Source: Porphyromonadaceae bacterium UBA7572 (GTDB lineage: Bacteria; Bacteroidota; Bacteroidia; Bacteroidales; Muribaculaceae). Taken from it: 43,546 bases of DNA. Positions 1 through 7,825 of this stretch are shown piece after piece (position 1 is the first letter of the stretch; every line of letters begins with the position of its first letter). The stretch is from NCBI GenBank assembly GCA_002476625.1, contig DLLC01000059.1, positions 1-43,546 of the forward strand, given 5' to 3'. A program made the translations under genes and the position numbers. Below the pieces are notes generated by a model, which ran no database searches, was not told the DNA's origin, and was given only the letters and a program-made list of their open reading frames with translations.

Positions 1-45
1 AGGTGGACTCTTTCTACATCTGGCAGATGTAGAAAGAGTCCACCT
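1..45. repeat. Perfect fold-back palindrome at the window edge
   Basis: Bases 1-22 are the exact reverse complement of bases 24-45, with base 23 as the only unpaired centre. It begins at the first base of the window and cuts a protein-coding gene in mid-frame. A natural hairpin is possible, but a fold-back produced during library preparation or assembly at a contig end fits better. Confidence 0.9.
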
Positions 46-175
46 GGTCTTTATCGTATCCGGCAGCGTCAAGAATTGTATTTCTCAATCTCATGAATGT
101 ATCATCAGAGTCGATCATAATCTCAAGTTTGAAATTCTCTGCCTCTTCCGATCCTACAAGAAATTTATATACCAT
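14..175 (-). pseudogene. Truncated pRiA4b ORF-3-like protein (N-terminal fragment)
   Basis: The frame starts at an ATG (175-173) and reads 53 residues to a TAG at 16-14. Residues 1-51, starting MVYKFLVGSEEAENF and ending DSFYIC, match my memory of the N-terminus of Bacteroidales proteins annotated as plasmid pRiA4b ORF-3 family, which are normally near 180-200 residues and continue after the Cys with an Asp/Trp-rich stretch. The reading enters the fold-back palindrome exactly at the Cys51 codon. The last two residues and the stop therefore come from the mirrored copy and are probably not biological. The intact gene should continue beyond the window edge. Function of the family is unknown. Confidence 0.7.
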
Positions 176-350
176 ATTAATATAAAAATATTACGTTTTC
201 TTCTATTCGTTGTTTGATTAACACTGTGCGAAATTAATAACAAAATACATACGCACAAACATTTCCCACATATTTTTTTCGGGCTATAAATATTTTTCTT
301 TCCACACAACTTTTTATCCCGATTTTTTCCCAAACGCGTGCGGAATGGAC

Positions 351-392
351 AAAAAAAACATATCGCAGAATTTTGAAAATTCACACGATATG
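351..392 (-). terminator. Rho-independent terminator of spt
   Basis: Read on the minus strand, CATATCG (392-386) pairs with CGATATG (365-359). Inside it GAATTTT and AAAATTC (382-376 and 374-368) form a second perfect stem around one base. Eight T residues follow (358-351). It sits about 50 bases after the spt stop codon, in the right orientation. Confidence 0.85.
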
Positions 393-440
393 CTTATATC
401 ATTTTCAATCTATGTCCACCGCGATGCACGCGGCAAATGC

Positions 441-1628
441 TCACTTGATCACGCCAAATTTGCGGAACACCTTCTGAATCTTCTCAAGCGAGAAGTCAAC
501 CTGCTCCTTAGTGTGTGTGGCCATCAGGCTGTAGCGGATAAGCGTGTCTTGAGGTGCCACAGCCGGCGACACCACAGGGTTCACGAATATGCCCTCCTTA
601 AGAAGTTCGGCAGTGATAGCGAAAGTCTTGTTCTGGTCACGAATGTAAAGAGGAATAATTGGAGTGGACGTGTTGCCTATTTCACAGCCCATATTACGGA
701 AGCCGTCGAGAGCGTAATGAGTGATTTCCCACAGGTGCTCCTGGCGTTCAGGCTCGTTGAGCATAATGTCGAGCGCCGCGCTCACAGCCGCAGTAGAGGC
801 AGGGGTGATGCTGGCGGTGAAGATATATGAGCGCGAGTGGTGACGAAGGTAGTTGGTGATCACTTCGTCGCAGGCTATAAAACCGCCAAGCGAAGCAAAC
901 GATTTGCTGAATGTTCCCATAATTAAGTCCACCTCGTCGGCCAGACCGAAATGGTCACACACACCACGGCCACCTTTGCCAAACACGCCTATGCCGTGAG
1001 CTTCATCCACCATCACAGCAGCTTTATATTTGTGGGCAAGGTCGCAAATCTCCGGCAGGTTACACACATCGCCCTCCATCGAGAACACGCCATCGGTAAC
1101 GATGAGTTTCACTCGGTCTGGATCGCATTTTTTAAGCTGTTCCTCCAGAGAAGCCATATCGTTGTGCTTATATTTCAAATAGTTGGAAAACGACAGGCGC
1201 CGTCCCTCTATGATGGAGGCGTGATCCTGCTCGTCGCAGATAATATAGTCGCCACGGCCGGTAAGGGTCGAAACCACACCAAGATTCACTTCAAAACCCG
1301 TAGAGTAAACCATAGCGTCTTCCTTGCCTACGTAGGCGGCCAGCTTTCGCTCAAGTTCCTTATGAATGTCGAGTGTGCCATTGAGGAATGGCGATCCGGC
1401 ACAGCCTGTGCCATATTTCTCAATAGCTTTGATAGCGGCTTCGTGCACTCGCTTATCGTTCACTAAACCAGTGTAGCAATTCGAGCCGAACATGAGCACC
1501 TTCTTGCCGTGCATATATACTTCGGTGTCTTGCTCGCTCTCAATTTCTCGGAAATAGGGGTAGATGCCTAATGCCTTAGCCTTCTGAGGCTCTTGATACT
1601 GTGCTAACTTAGCTTGTAGTAGCTTCAT
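441..1628 (-). CDS. spt: Serine palmitoyltransferase (alpha-oxoamine synthase family)
   Basis: This is a 395-residue PLP-dependent enzyme of the alpha-oxoamine synthase family. It closely resembles the Bacteroides serine palmitoyltransferases, which condense L-serine with a long-chain acyl-CoA to 3-ketosphinganine, the first step of bacterial sphingolipid synthesis. Visible landmarks are the early SNCYTGL segment, YGTGCAGSPFLNGT, the DEAHGIGVFG motif with the PLP-contacting Asp and His, and GTFSKSFASLGG with Lys242 as predicted Schiff-base lysine. The start is a well-placed ATG with the family N-terminus MKLLQAKLAQY. The gene is alone, with its own -7 element upstream and a strong terminator downstream. 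The related 2-amino-3-ketobutyrate CoA ligase and AONS are the alternatives, but overall sequence resemblance to Bacteroides SPT is stronger. Confidence 0.9.
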   Translation of the reverse strand: MKLLQAKLAQYQEPQKAKALGIYPYFREIESEQDTEVYMHGKKVLMFGSNCYTGLVNDKRVHEAAIKAIEKYGTGCAGSPFLNGTLDIHKELERKLAAYVGKEDAMVYSTGFEVNLGVVSTLTGRGDYIICDEQDHASIIEGRRLSFSNYLKYKHNDMASLEEQLKKCDPDRVKLIVTDGVFSMEGDVCNLPEICDLAHKYKAAVMVDEAHGIGVFGKGGRGVCDHFGLADEVDLIMGTFSKSFASLGGFIACDEVITNYLRHHSRSYIFTASITPASTAAVSAALDIMLNEPERQEHLWEITHYALDGFRNMGCEIGNTSTPIIPLYIRDQNKTFAITAELLKEGIFVNPVVSPAVAPQDTLIRYSLMATHTKEQVDFSLEKIQKVFRKFGVIK

Positions 1629-1689
1629 TGTTTATGTTTTGATAGATTTTATGTTTATAACAAACCTCTGCACCCTAAAATGCAGGCTG

Positions 1690-1697
1690 CAAATTTA
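1690..1697 (-). promoter_or_regulatory. Predicted -7 element for spt
   Basis: On the minus strand this reads TAAATTTG, a perfect match to the Bacteroidetes -7 consensus TAnnTTTG, about 60 bases upstream of the spt start codon. I see no good -33 TTTG at the usual distance. The 319-base gap 1629-1947 is AT-rich and holds this promoter and the divergent one at 1861; I see no gene in it. Confidence 0.5.
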
Positions 1698-1860
1698 CGA
1701 ATTTATATTCTAAAAAGGATAAAAAAGCACAATAAATTACACAAAAAGTTACATATTAGCTTGAAATCACTTTCAAAATGCACATTCAAGCCCTCCTTTG
1801 TGCATAAATTATTTACAAAGAATGTGCGCGTGTTACATAAGCTGTTTCATTTGAATTTCT

Positions 1861-1868
1861 TAAATTTG
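1861..1868 (+). promoter_or_regulatory. Predicted -7 element for the DUF5722 gene
   Basis: TAAATTTG matches TAnnTTTG exactly and lies about 80 bases upstream of the ATG at 1948. The -33 region is poor. It faces away from the spt promoter, so the two genes are divergently transcribed. Confidence 0.5.
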
Positions 1869-1947
1869 TAGCCAGCTTACAATGCTTTTCATCACCAGCA
1901 AACATAGAATCAGTAATTAATAACACATAATATTATATAACAACAAT

Positions 1948-4900
1948 ATGAAAACTACACTCATTACCCTGATGATGTGCCTGTGTGCATTCACATGCTC
2001 ATGGGCCGGCGACTTTGGCCTATCGCTCAACACGGGCACAGCCAATCAAGCCACCATCGACTATGATGCCGTTTCGGGCATCTACACCATTCACACCACC
2101 GGAGAAGACCCGTTTGTGAGCATTAATGCGCTTGCAGGCGCTTTGCCTGCGGAGCAGTGCGTACTCACCTTCGACTACCAGTGCTCGCCCCAAACCACTG
2201 GTGGCCTACAAATTTTCTTCGGACCCAACTACAGCGAGTCACGCTCCATTCATTGCGATAACCTTTCCAGCACAAGCGAATGGGCCACCTTCAGCAAGGA
2301 AATGAAGAACGCTATCTCCAATTTCGGCTGGGGAGCTGCAAAAAGCGTGATGCGCATCGACTGGGGAAGCCGTCGCGACGTGACCATCAAAGTGAGAAAC
2401 CTGCGGTTCAGAGAGATGAACGACGAGGAAAAGGCCAGCTACGACATCACGGGAAACAAGGACGAGATGAGAAAGCTGAAAGCCACTCATCTGCAAAACT
2501 ATCTTTACAACAACGCTTACACCTCATCGGTAAGCCACGTAGCGGTCTCTGCCGACAAGGTGACCATTAGTGGCAAATGCGTAGGGGACAGCAACGAGTT
2601 CGCCCTGATTGAGGCCACACCTTACACCGATGTCACCGAATGCAAGAAATTCGCTCACCGCACAAGCGTGATGGAAGGAAGCTTCACCGTATCGCTCGAC
2701 CGCTACGCGCAATACGACGGGTTCACCTACGACCGTCTGCTTTCTAAATGGGCCATCGTTGGCGACCTTGGCAAAACCGACACTTTGCTTAGCCACGCCA
2801 GATACGCCGATGAGGTAGTGTCCCTGTCCTCTCCCTCTAAACTCATCACAGCCAACAAAAAAGGAGTGGGCGCAGGCATCACTGAAGACTATATGCAAGA
2901 CCTCGTGGACCTGAACGCTAAAAACATTACCTGCAACATTGTCATCTCCCAGCTCATTGCACAAAACCCTATCTGGGGCAACAGCCTCCCATACAGCTAC
3001 GGAGGCAAACAATACTATATCAATGGCGATGAAATCGGCACTTGGGACCACCGTTTTTCATTCTACGAGCAACACGAGATAGCAGTAAGTGCCATTATCC
3101 TCATCCCGCTTTGGGCTTCTGACGGCAGTATGGCACCCATACTCATTCACCCTGACAACAATGGCGGCAACTACAGTATGCCCAACATGACCAACATGGA
3201 AAGCGTGAACGCCTATGCTGCCATCCTCAACTATCTGGCAAGCCGGTACAACGGATCCGGACACGGCCGTATCGAGCACTGGATTATGCACAACGAGGTG
3301 GATATGGCTTCCACATGGACCAACATGGGCAATCCTCCCGAGATGGTGTACATCGACGAATACATCAAATCGATGCGACTGTGCTACAATATCATACGGC
3401 AGTACGACCAAAACGCCTCCGTACTGGGCTCCTACACCCACAACTGGACTTATGGCGCAGATGGCTGGACGCCTAAAAATATGCTGAGCCAGAATGTGCG
3501 CTACAGCGAGGTGGAAGGCGACTTCTGGTGGGGCGTGGCATATCATCCTTATCCACAAAACCTTACAAAGCCCGACTTCTGGCAAAACGATATGCAGTCC
3601 ACCTACAACCCGAACACAAAATACGTCACCTTCAAGAACCTTGAAGTGATCAACGACTGGATTCTTGCCGACGAGCATCGCTACAATGGCACGGTGAAGC
3701 GCAATCTTTTCCTCTCTGAAAACGGCACCAACTCTCCGTCGTACAGCGCCAACGACCTCGCTCACCAGGCCGCCGGCGGATGCTGGGCGTGGAAGAAGAC
3801 CAATGCTCTCGATGGTATCGATGCATTCATGTGGCACAACTGGATGGACGACCGATCGGAAGACGGTCTGCGCATTGGTCTGCACTACTATCGCGACGAC
3901 GAGAACAACCCTGCCGGCAGGAAGCCTATCTGGTACGTCTGGGAAGCTGCCGGCACCGACCGCGAAAACGAGGTGATGGATCAATACAAGAGCATCATCG
4001 GCATAGAGGACTGGCGCGACATTTTCATGCTGGCAGAAGGTGAAGGTCGCTCTTTCTCGTCGGGCAAGGTTTACATCATCGAGGCTGAAGACTACGATGA
4101 AGGAGGACTGGGCGAGGGCTACAGCGCCCGGCAGGGAACTGCCCCAAGCGAATATCGCCCCGACAGCAAAGACGTGCTCCTCAGCCAAGGCAACAGCTAT
4201 AGCGGTGGCTGGGGACTGAAGCAGATGGGAGCCGACTGGAATTCCTACACGCTTGGTAAGTGGGTGGATGAGTCAGCCCACACTATAAGCCGCGAAATGG
4301 CACAGGAGAACTGGGGTAGTTGGTTCAACTACACCTTTGAAGCCGAAACACCACTCGAGGTGAACATTTACGTTCACCATGGCGCTGTGTGGAGCGAATG
4401 GGGTGTGGCCGCAGGAAAGGGCTACGCCCCCAGCACCAGCACCTACAACATAGCTGGCGACCCTTACCTCAACTGGCCTAAGCGCTACGCCGGAGCCATG
4501 GTGCTCTCTATCGACGGAAGCAATGTAGCCACCACACAAGTGTCGCGCCCTGTGGCCCCAGAGGCATATCAAGCCCGAGGCACCAATTTCAACAAAATTC
4601 TCACTAAGCCCGAAAACTGGACGAGCACACTCTCTAACGGCGCGCTCCAGACCGACACGCTCTGGCTGTGGCCGGTGGCCGGTGGCAACAACACTGGCAG
4701 TGCCTACTACAATGCCGATCCCGACTACAAGAGTGTGCACATCGGCAAGGGCAAGCACGTGTTCCGCGTCACTTCGCTCTGCGGCCCATGGATTTTCGAC
4801 TGCCTGAAAATTGAATGTTACGAGCCATCCGGCATCAACACTGTGCCCACCCCCACTACCGGCGCAATTAATGTTACGCAGACTGGAGGCACTATCACCA

Positions 4901-5049
4901 TTGAATGTAAAGAATCGGTAGCCATATATGGCATAGACGGTCGCTGTCACGCCACTCTATTCCCAGGGACGAACACCGTCAGCCTCGCCAGCGGCATCTA
5001 CATTCTCCGCTCCGCCACCCAAGTGCGCAAAATAGCCGTGCGCCAATAA
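1948..5049 (+). CDS. Secreted DUF5722-type putative glycoside hydrolase with C-terminal sorting-like tail
   Basis: A 1033-residue exported protein. Residues 1-20 are a signal peptide ending CSWA. Residues about 21-155 look like a beta-sandwich. The central part (about 300-690) resembles DUF5722, a TIM-barrel family I recall as GH-like: WIMHNEVD with Glu450, WWGVAYHPYP, and FLSENGTNS with Glu591. The Asn-Glu pair and the later Ser-Glu fit the acid/base and nucleophile of clan GH-A retaining glycosidases (inference). Residue about 708 onward begins IIEAEDYDEGG, like CBM6/35-type carbohydrate-binding modules. The last 40 residues (VAIYGIDGR, then GIYILRS and KIAV) resemble a type A sorting domain of the type IX secretion system. 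Substrate unknown; no SusC/SusD, sulfatase or other GH lies nearby. Confidence 0.75.
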   Translation: MKTTLITLMMCLCAFTCSWAGDFGLSLNTGTANQATIDYDAVSGIYTIHTTGEDPFVSINALAGALPAEQCVLTFDYQCSPQTTGGLQIFFGPNYSESRSIHCDNLSSTSEWATFSKEMKNAISNFGWGAAKSVMRIDWGSRRDVTIKVRNLRFREMNDEEKASYDITGNKDEMRKLKATHLQNYLYNNAYTSSVSHVAVSADKVTISGKCVGDSNEFALIEATPYTDVTECKKFAHRTSVMEGSFTVSLDRYAQYDGFTYDRLLSKWAIVGDLGKTDTLLSHARYADEVVSLSSPSKLITANKKGVGAGITEDYMQDLVDLNAKNITCNIVISQLIAQNPIWGNSLPYSYGGKQYYINGDEIGTWDHRFSFYEQHEIAVSAIILIPLWASDGSMAPILIHPDNNGGNYSMPNMTNMESVNAYAAILNYLASRYNGSGHGRIEHWIMHNEVDMASTWTNMGNPPEMVYIDEYIKSMRLCYNIIRQYDQNASVLGSYTHNWTYGADGWTPKNMLSQNVRYSEVEGDFWWGVAYHPYPQNLTKPDFWQNDMQSTYNPNTKYVTFKNLEVINDWILADEHRYNGTVKRNLFLSENGTNSPSYSANDLAHQAAGGCWAWKKTNALDGIDAFMWHNWMDDRSEDGLRIGLHYYRDDENNPAGRKPIWYVWEAAGTDRENEVMDQYKSIIGIEDWRDIFMLAEGEGRSFSSGKVYIIEAEDYDEGGLGEGYSARQGTAPSEYRPDSKDVLLSQGNSYSGGWGLKQMGADWNSYTLGKWVDESAHTISREMAQENWGSWFNYTFEAETPLEVNIYVHHGAVWSEWGVAAGKGYAPSTSTYNIAGDPYLNWPKRYAGAMVLSIDGSNVATTQVSRPVAPEAYQARGTNFNKILTKPENWTSTLSNGALQTDTLWLWPVAGGNNTGSAYYNADPDYKSVHIGKGKHVFRVTSLCGPWIFDCLKIECYEPSGINTVPTPTTGAINVTQTGGTITIECKESVAIYGIDGRCHATLFPGTNTVSLASGIYILRSATQVRKIAVRQ

Positions 5050-5079
5050 TCGTACCCGAACTATACACCACTTCATACT

Positions 5080-5129
5080 ATAGCGAGACTGTTTGCATAA
5101 CAATGTAACAGTCTCGCTATTATACTTTT
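5080..5129 (+). terminator. Terminator hairpin after the DUF5722 gene
   Basis: ATAGCGAGACTGTT (5080-5093) pairs perfectly with AACAGTCTCGCTAT (5107-5120) across a 13-base loop, followed by a T-rich run ending CTTTTG. It lies 30 bases after the stop codon. Confidence 0.75.
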
Positions 5130-5205
5130 GTAAATGGAACAATAATTTGGAAAAATACACCATTATTCACCCATAGCCACCCTTTCTCTTCACGTCATTT
5201 ATCTA

Positions 5206-5213
5206 TAACTTTG
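5206..5213 (+). promoter_or_regulatory. Predicted -7 element for the DUF3943 operon
   Basis: TAACTTTG matches TAnnTTTG exactly, about 55 bases before the ATG at 5268. Only a weak TTTC is present near the -33 position. Confidence 0.55.
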
Positions 5214-5267
5214 CATATGCCATTCAATTAGTGGCCATACTTAGTTCAATAAAATCAAGCAACTGGC

Positions 5268-6152
5268 ATGGAAGAAAGAAAAAGAATATTTTTTATTTCA
5301 CTGCTGATAGTCATCAGCGGCAGGCTATATACTATGGCGCAGGCCAAAATTCTTTCTGAAGATTCCCTGCCAGAAGTGAATACTGACACCACAAAATCCC
5401 ATATATACCCTGACACAGCAATAAATCCGGTGCCATTTCGCATTGCAGACACTCTGAACCTACAGCAACCCGCCAATATATATGACAAACCATATTCCTT
5501 AAACGGAAAAGCATATAATTGGCATCAGCTCTGGATAAACACTGCCGCACTCAGTAGTGCCTTTGTAGGCACACTTTTAGTGCTCGAATGCCTTCCAGAA
5601 GACGCCACGTCGTGGAACAGAGCGGAGCTGCGCAATGTGCCGCTATTCAAACGATGGCGAAACCATGTGCTGGAAAAAGGGCCAGAATGGGACCACGATA
5701 AATTCTACTTCAACTACATACTGCATCCTTACGCTGGAGCAGTCTATTACATGTCGGCGCGCAGTTGCGGGTTTAATGCGTGGCAGTCGCTCCTGTATTG
5801 CTCTTTAATTTCAAATGTGGGGTGGGAGTTTGGCATAGAGGCCTTCATGGAGCGGCCGTCGTACCAGGATATGCTCGTCACGCCACTTGTGGGAAGTTTA
5901 ATAGGGGAAGGTTTCTATAAAGCCAAACGAGCCATTGCAGATAATGGCTACCGCTTACTCGGTTCATCAGCATTAGGCAACATCGTGTCTTTCATTATCG
6001 ACCCCGTGAATGAAGTAATGTGCCTTTTCACCAGCAACCCCGCGCGCAACGCAGCAAAGCGCAAGTCTTCAAAAACCCAGGTCACGTCTTCACTAATGAT
6101 TCCAAGACAGCGGCATTTGCGCTTTGGGCTGGCATTTAACATGGCACTCTAA
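5268..6152 (+). CDS. DUF3943 family exported protein
   Basis: A 294-residue protein with an N-terminal hydrophobic export segment (residues about 7-25). The middle matches what I know of DUF3943: YFNYILHPYAGAVYYMSARSCGF, then WEFGIEAFMERPSYQDM, a TPLVG segment and a GEGFYK stretch. The function of this family is not established; it is found in Bacteroidota and other Gram-negatives and may act at the envelope. The C-terminus LRFGLAFNMAL alternates hydrophobic residues, consistent with an outer-membrane beta-strand (inference). It has its own promoter and is followed 25 bases later by a lipoprotein phosphoesterase gene, so the two are probably co-transcribed. Confidence 0.75.
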   Translation: MEERKRIFFISLLIVISGRLYTMAQAKILSEDSLPEVNTDTTKSHIYPDTAINPVPFRIADTLNLQQPANIYDKPYSLNGKAYNWHQLWINTAALSSAFVGTLLVLECLPEDATSWNRAELRNVPLFKRWRNHVLEKGPEWDHDKFYFNYILHPYAGAVYYMSARSCGFNAWQSLLYCSLISNVGWEFGIEAFMERPSYQDMLVTPLVGSLIGEGFYKAKRAIADNGYRLLGSSALGNIVSFIIDPVNEVMCLFTSNPARNAAKRKSSKTQVTSSLMIPRQRHLRFGLAFNMAL

Positions 6153-6177
6153 TTTCAACCTCTATTCAGATTCTATT

Positions 6178-7002
6178 ATGAGAATATCCACCACCCTTAT
6201 TCTTATTGGCTTTACGCTATTGGTATCCACTATCCTTACCGCTTGTGACAAGGTGTTAGACATTCACCCATACGACGTGCGCATTAAGGGAGAGAAAAAC
6301 ATCAACGCCAAGCAAATGGCTCTCATAGAGCAATCCACCTCAGGCAGCGACACCGTGCGCTTTGCATTTATTAGCGACACGCATCAAAGTTTTGATGAAG
6401 GGGAACTCGAAATTCGCGACATCAACCGCCGCAGCGACAGCATCGACTTTGTGGTGCATGGCGGCGACGTCACCGATTTTGGCACCACACGGGAATACGA
6501 GTGGAGCCGAGACTTGATGAGCAAGCTCAAAATTCCGTATGTCGTGCTGCTTGGCAACCACGACTGTCTGGGAACTGGAAACCAGACATATGAGGTAATG
6601 TTCGGCAACCCCGACTTTAGTTTCATCGCTGGCGGTGTGAAATTCCTGTGCCTCAATACAAATGCCATCGAATACGATTACTCACGCCCAATTCCCAACC
6701 TTGACTTTATGGAGCAGGAAGTGAACAACGACAGCGACAAATATAACCGTGTGGTGATTTGTATGCACGCGCCCCCATATTCCGAGCAGTTCAACAACAA
6801 TGTGGCAAAAGCATTCAACCACTACACCCTCATGTTCCCAAACCTGCAATTCTGCATCTTCGGCCACAACCACCAAACCATACAGACACAGCCATTTGCT
6901 GATGGCCCTATATACTATGGCGTGGGAAATGCACAAAAACGAAAGTACTACATATTCACCATCACCCCATCCGGATACAAATATGAGATTGTCGACTTTT
7001 AA
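6178..7002 (+). CDS. Lipoprotein calcineurin-like metallophosphoesterase
   Basis: A 274-residue protein. The start is placed at the ATG at 6178, because it gives a clean lipoprotein signal (MRISTTLILIGF through the lipobox ILTAC); a longer in-frame reading from 6124 would bury this and run into the DUF3943 gene. All metallophosphoesterase blocks are present in order: ISDTH, GGDVTDFG, LLGNHDCLG, CMHAPP and FGHNHQT. These are metal-ligand motifs of the calcineurin-like phosphatase fold, so it should hydrolyse a phosphoester at the cell envelope; the substrate cannot be read from sequence. It overlaps the next gene by 20 bases. Confidence 0.85.
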   Translation: MRISTTLILIGFTLLVSTILTACDKVLDIHPYDVRIKGEKNINAKQMALIEQSTSGSDTVRFAFISDTHQSFDEGELEIRDINRRSDSIDFVVHGGDVTDFGTTREYEWSRDLMSKLKIPYVVLLGNHDCLGTGNQTYEVMFGNPDFSFIAGGVKFLCLNTNAIEYDYSRPIPNLDFMEQEVNNDSDKYNRVVICMHAPPYSEQFNNNVAKAFNHYTLMFPNLQFCIFGHNHQTIQTQPFADGPIYYGVGNAQKRKYYIFTITPSGYKYEIVDF

Positions 7003-7669
7003 AAATAAGCTCGCCACACTTTTGCTCATTCTGGTTGCCATAGGCGCAGAAGGAGCCACTGCCGACAGTGCCGATAGTTCTGAAGTTGACAGCACCGTGG
7101 CCATCACACAATACGACAAACGCATCCATCGCTACCGACGACACTGGAACTCGCTCATTCCCACACAGCAAATTCTGCAGTTCTATGGCAATATGGGATT
7201 AGTGTCGGCAGGAATTGGATGGGACTATGGAAAGCGAGGCCAATGGGAAACGCAACTTCTATTTGGCATCGTCCCCAAATACGACAGCCACAACACAAAG
7301 CTGACAATGACCATCAAGCAGAATTTCATTCCATGGTCAATGTGTCTGCGCACTGGCCTGAGCTTTGAGCCTTTACAGTGCGGCATCTACATCAACACTG
7401 TGTTCGGACACGACTTCTGGGTTAAGCAGCCCACAAAATACGGCAGTGGCTACTACCCCGTGTCCACCAAGTTACGCCCCAACATTTTCATCGGAGAGCG
7501 AATCACAAAAACGATCCCCAACAATCGTCATAAATATGTAAAGAGCGTCAGCCTTTTCTATGAGCTAAGCACCAACGACATTTATATCATACGGCTGGTG
7601 CGTACCGGTGCCATCAGCTTTTGGGATTTCTTTGGACTTTCGTTCGGTATCAAGGCACAATTGCTGTAG
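6983..7669 (+). CDS. Conserved exported protein of unknown function
   Basis: A 228-residue protein. I chose the ATG at 6983, which overlaps the end of the phosphoesterase gene by 20 bases; the open frame continues upstream, but only from here does a signal peptide appear (MRLSTFKNKLATLLLILVAIG). The mature part has the segments WNSLIPTQQILQFYGNMGL and GIGWDYGKRGQWETQLLFG, which I recall from conserved Bacteroidales proteins without an assigned function. Alternating polar and hydrophobic residues and the ending SFGIKAQLL suggest a small outer-membrane beta-barrel (inference). It is the last gene of a three-gene unit with the DUF3943 protein and the lipoprotein phosphoesterase. Confidence 0.65.
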   Translation: MRLSTFKNKLATLLLILVAIGAEGATADSADSSEVDSTVAITQYDKRIHRYRRHWNSLIPTQQILQFYGNMGLVSAGIGWDYGKRGQWETQLLFGIVPKYDSHNTKLTMTIKQNFIPWSMCLRTGLSFEPLQCGIYINTVFGHDFWVKQPTKYGSGYYPVSTKLRPNIFIGERITKTIPNNRHKYVKSVSLFYELSTNDIYIIRLVRTGAISFWDFFGLSFGIKAQLL

Positions 7670-7770
7670 AAAAACCTCCCATACACGCTTTTCACAGTCA
7701 TATTCCACATCAATTCCGCATATTCCTGGAAATTATCCTCCCCTGAAAAAAAACGTCAAGGCTCACTCTT

Positions 7771-7799
7771 TTTGATATGGTGGAAATATAGTAATTTTG
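7771..7799 (+). promoter_or_regulatory. Predicted uvrB promoter
   Basis: TTTG at 7771-7774 and TAATTTTG at 7792-7799 are separated by 17 bases, near the Bacteroidetes -33/-7 arrangement. The start codon at 7826 lies about 26 bases downstream. No LexA-type palindrome was recognised. Confidence 0.6.
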
Positions 7800-7825
7800 T
7801 GGATTATTTTAAACGTGTTGGACAA

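Noticed and set aside
154..384. A 76-codon minus-strand frame upstream of the truncated gene
   Set aside because: It overlaps the pRiA4b-like start and runs through the spt terminator and AT-rich spacer; composition is Cys/Ile/Lys-rich with no family resemblance.
1948..5049. Polysaccharide utilisation locus
   Set aside because: No SusC, SusD, sensor or additional hydrolase is present on either side.
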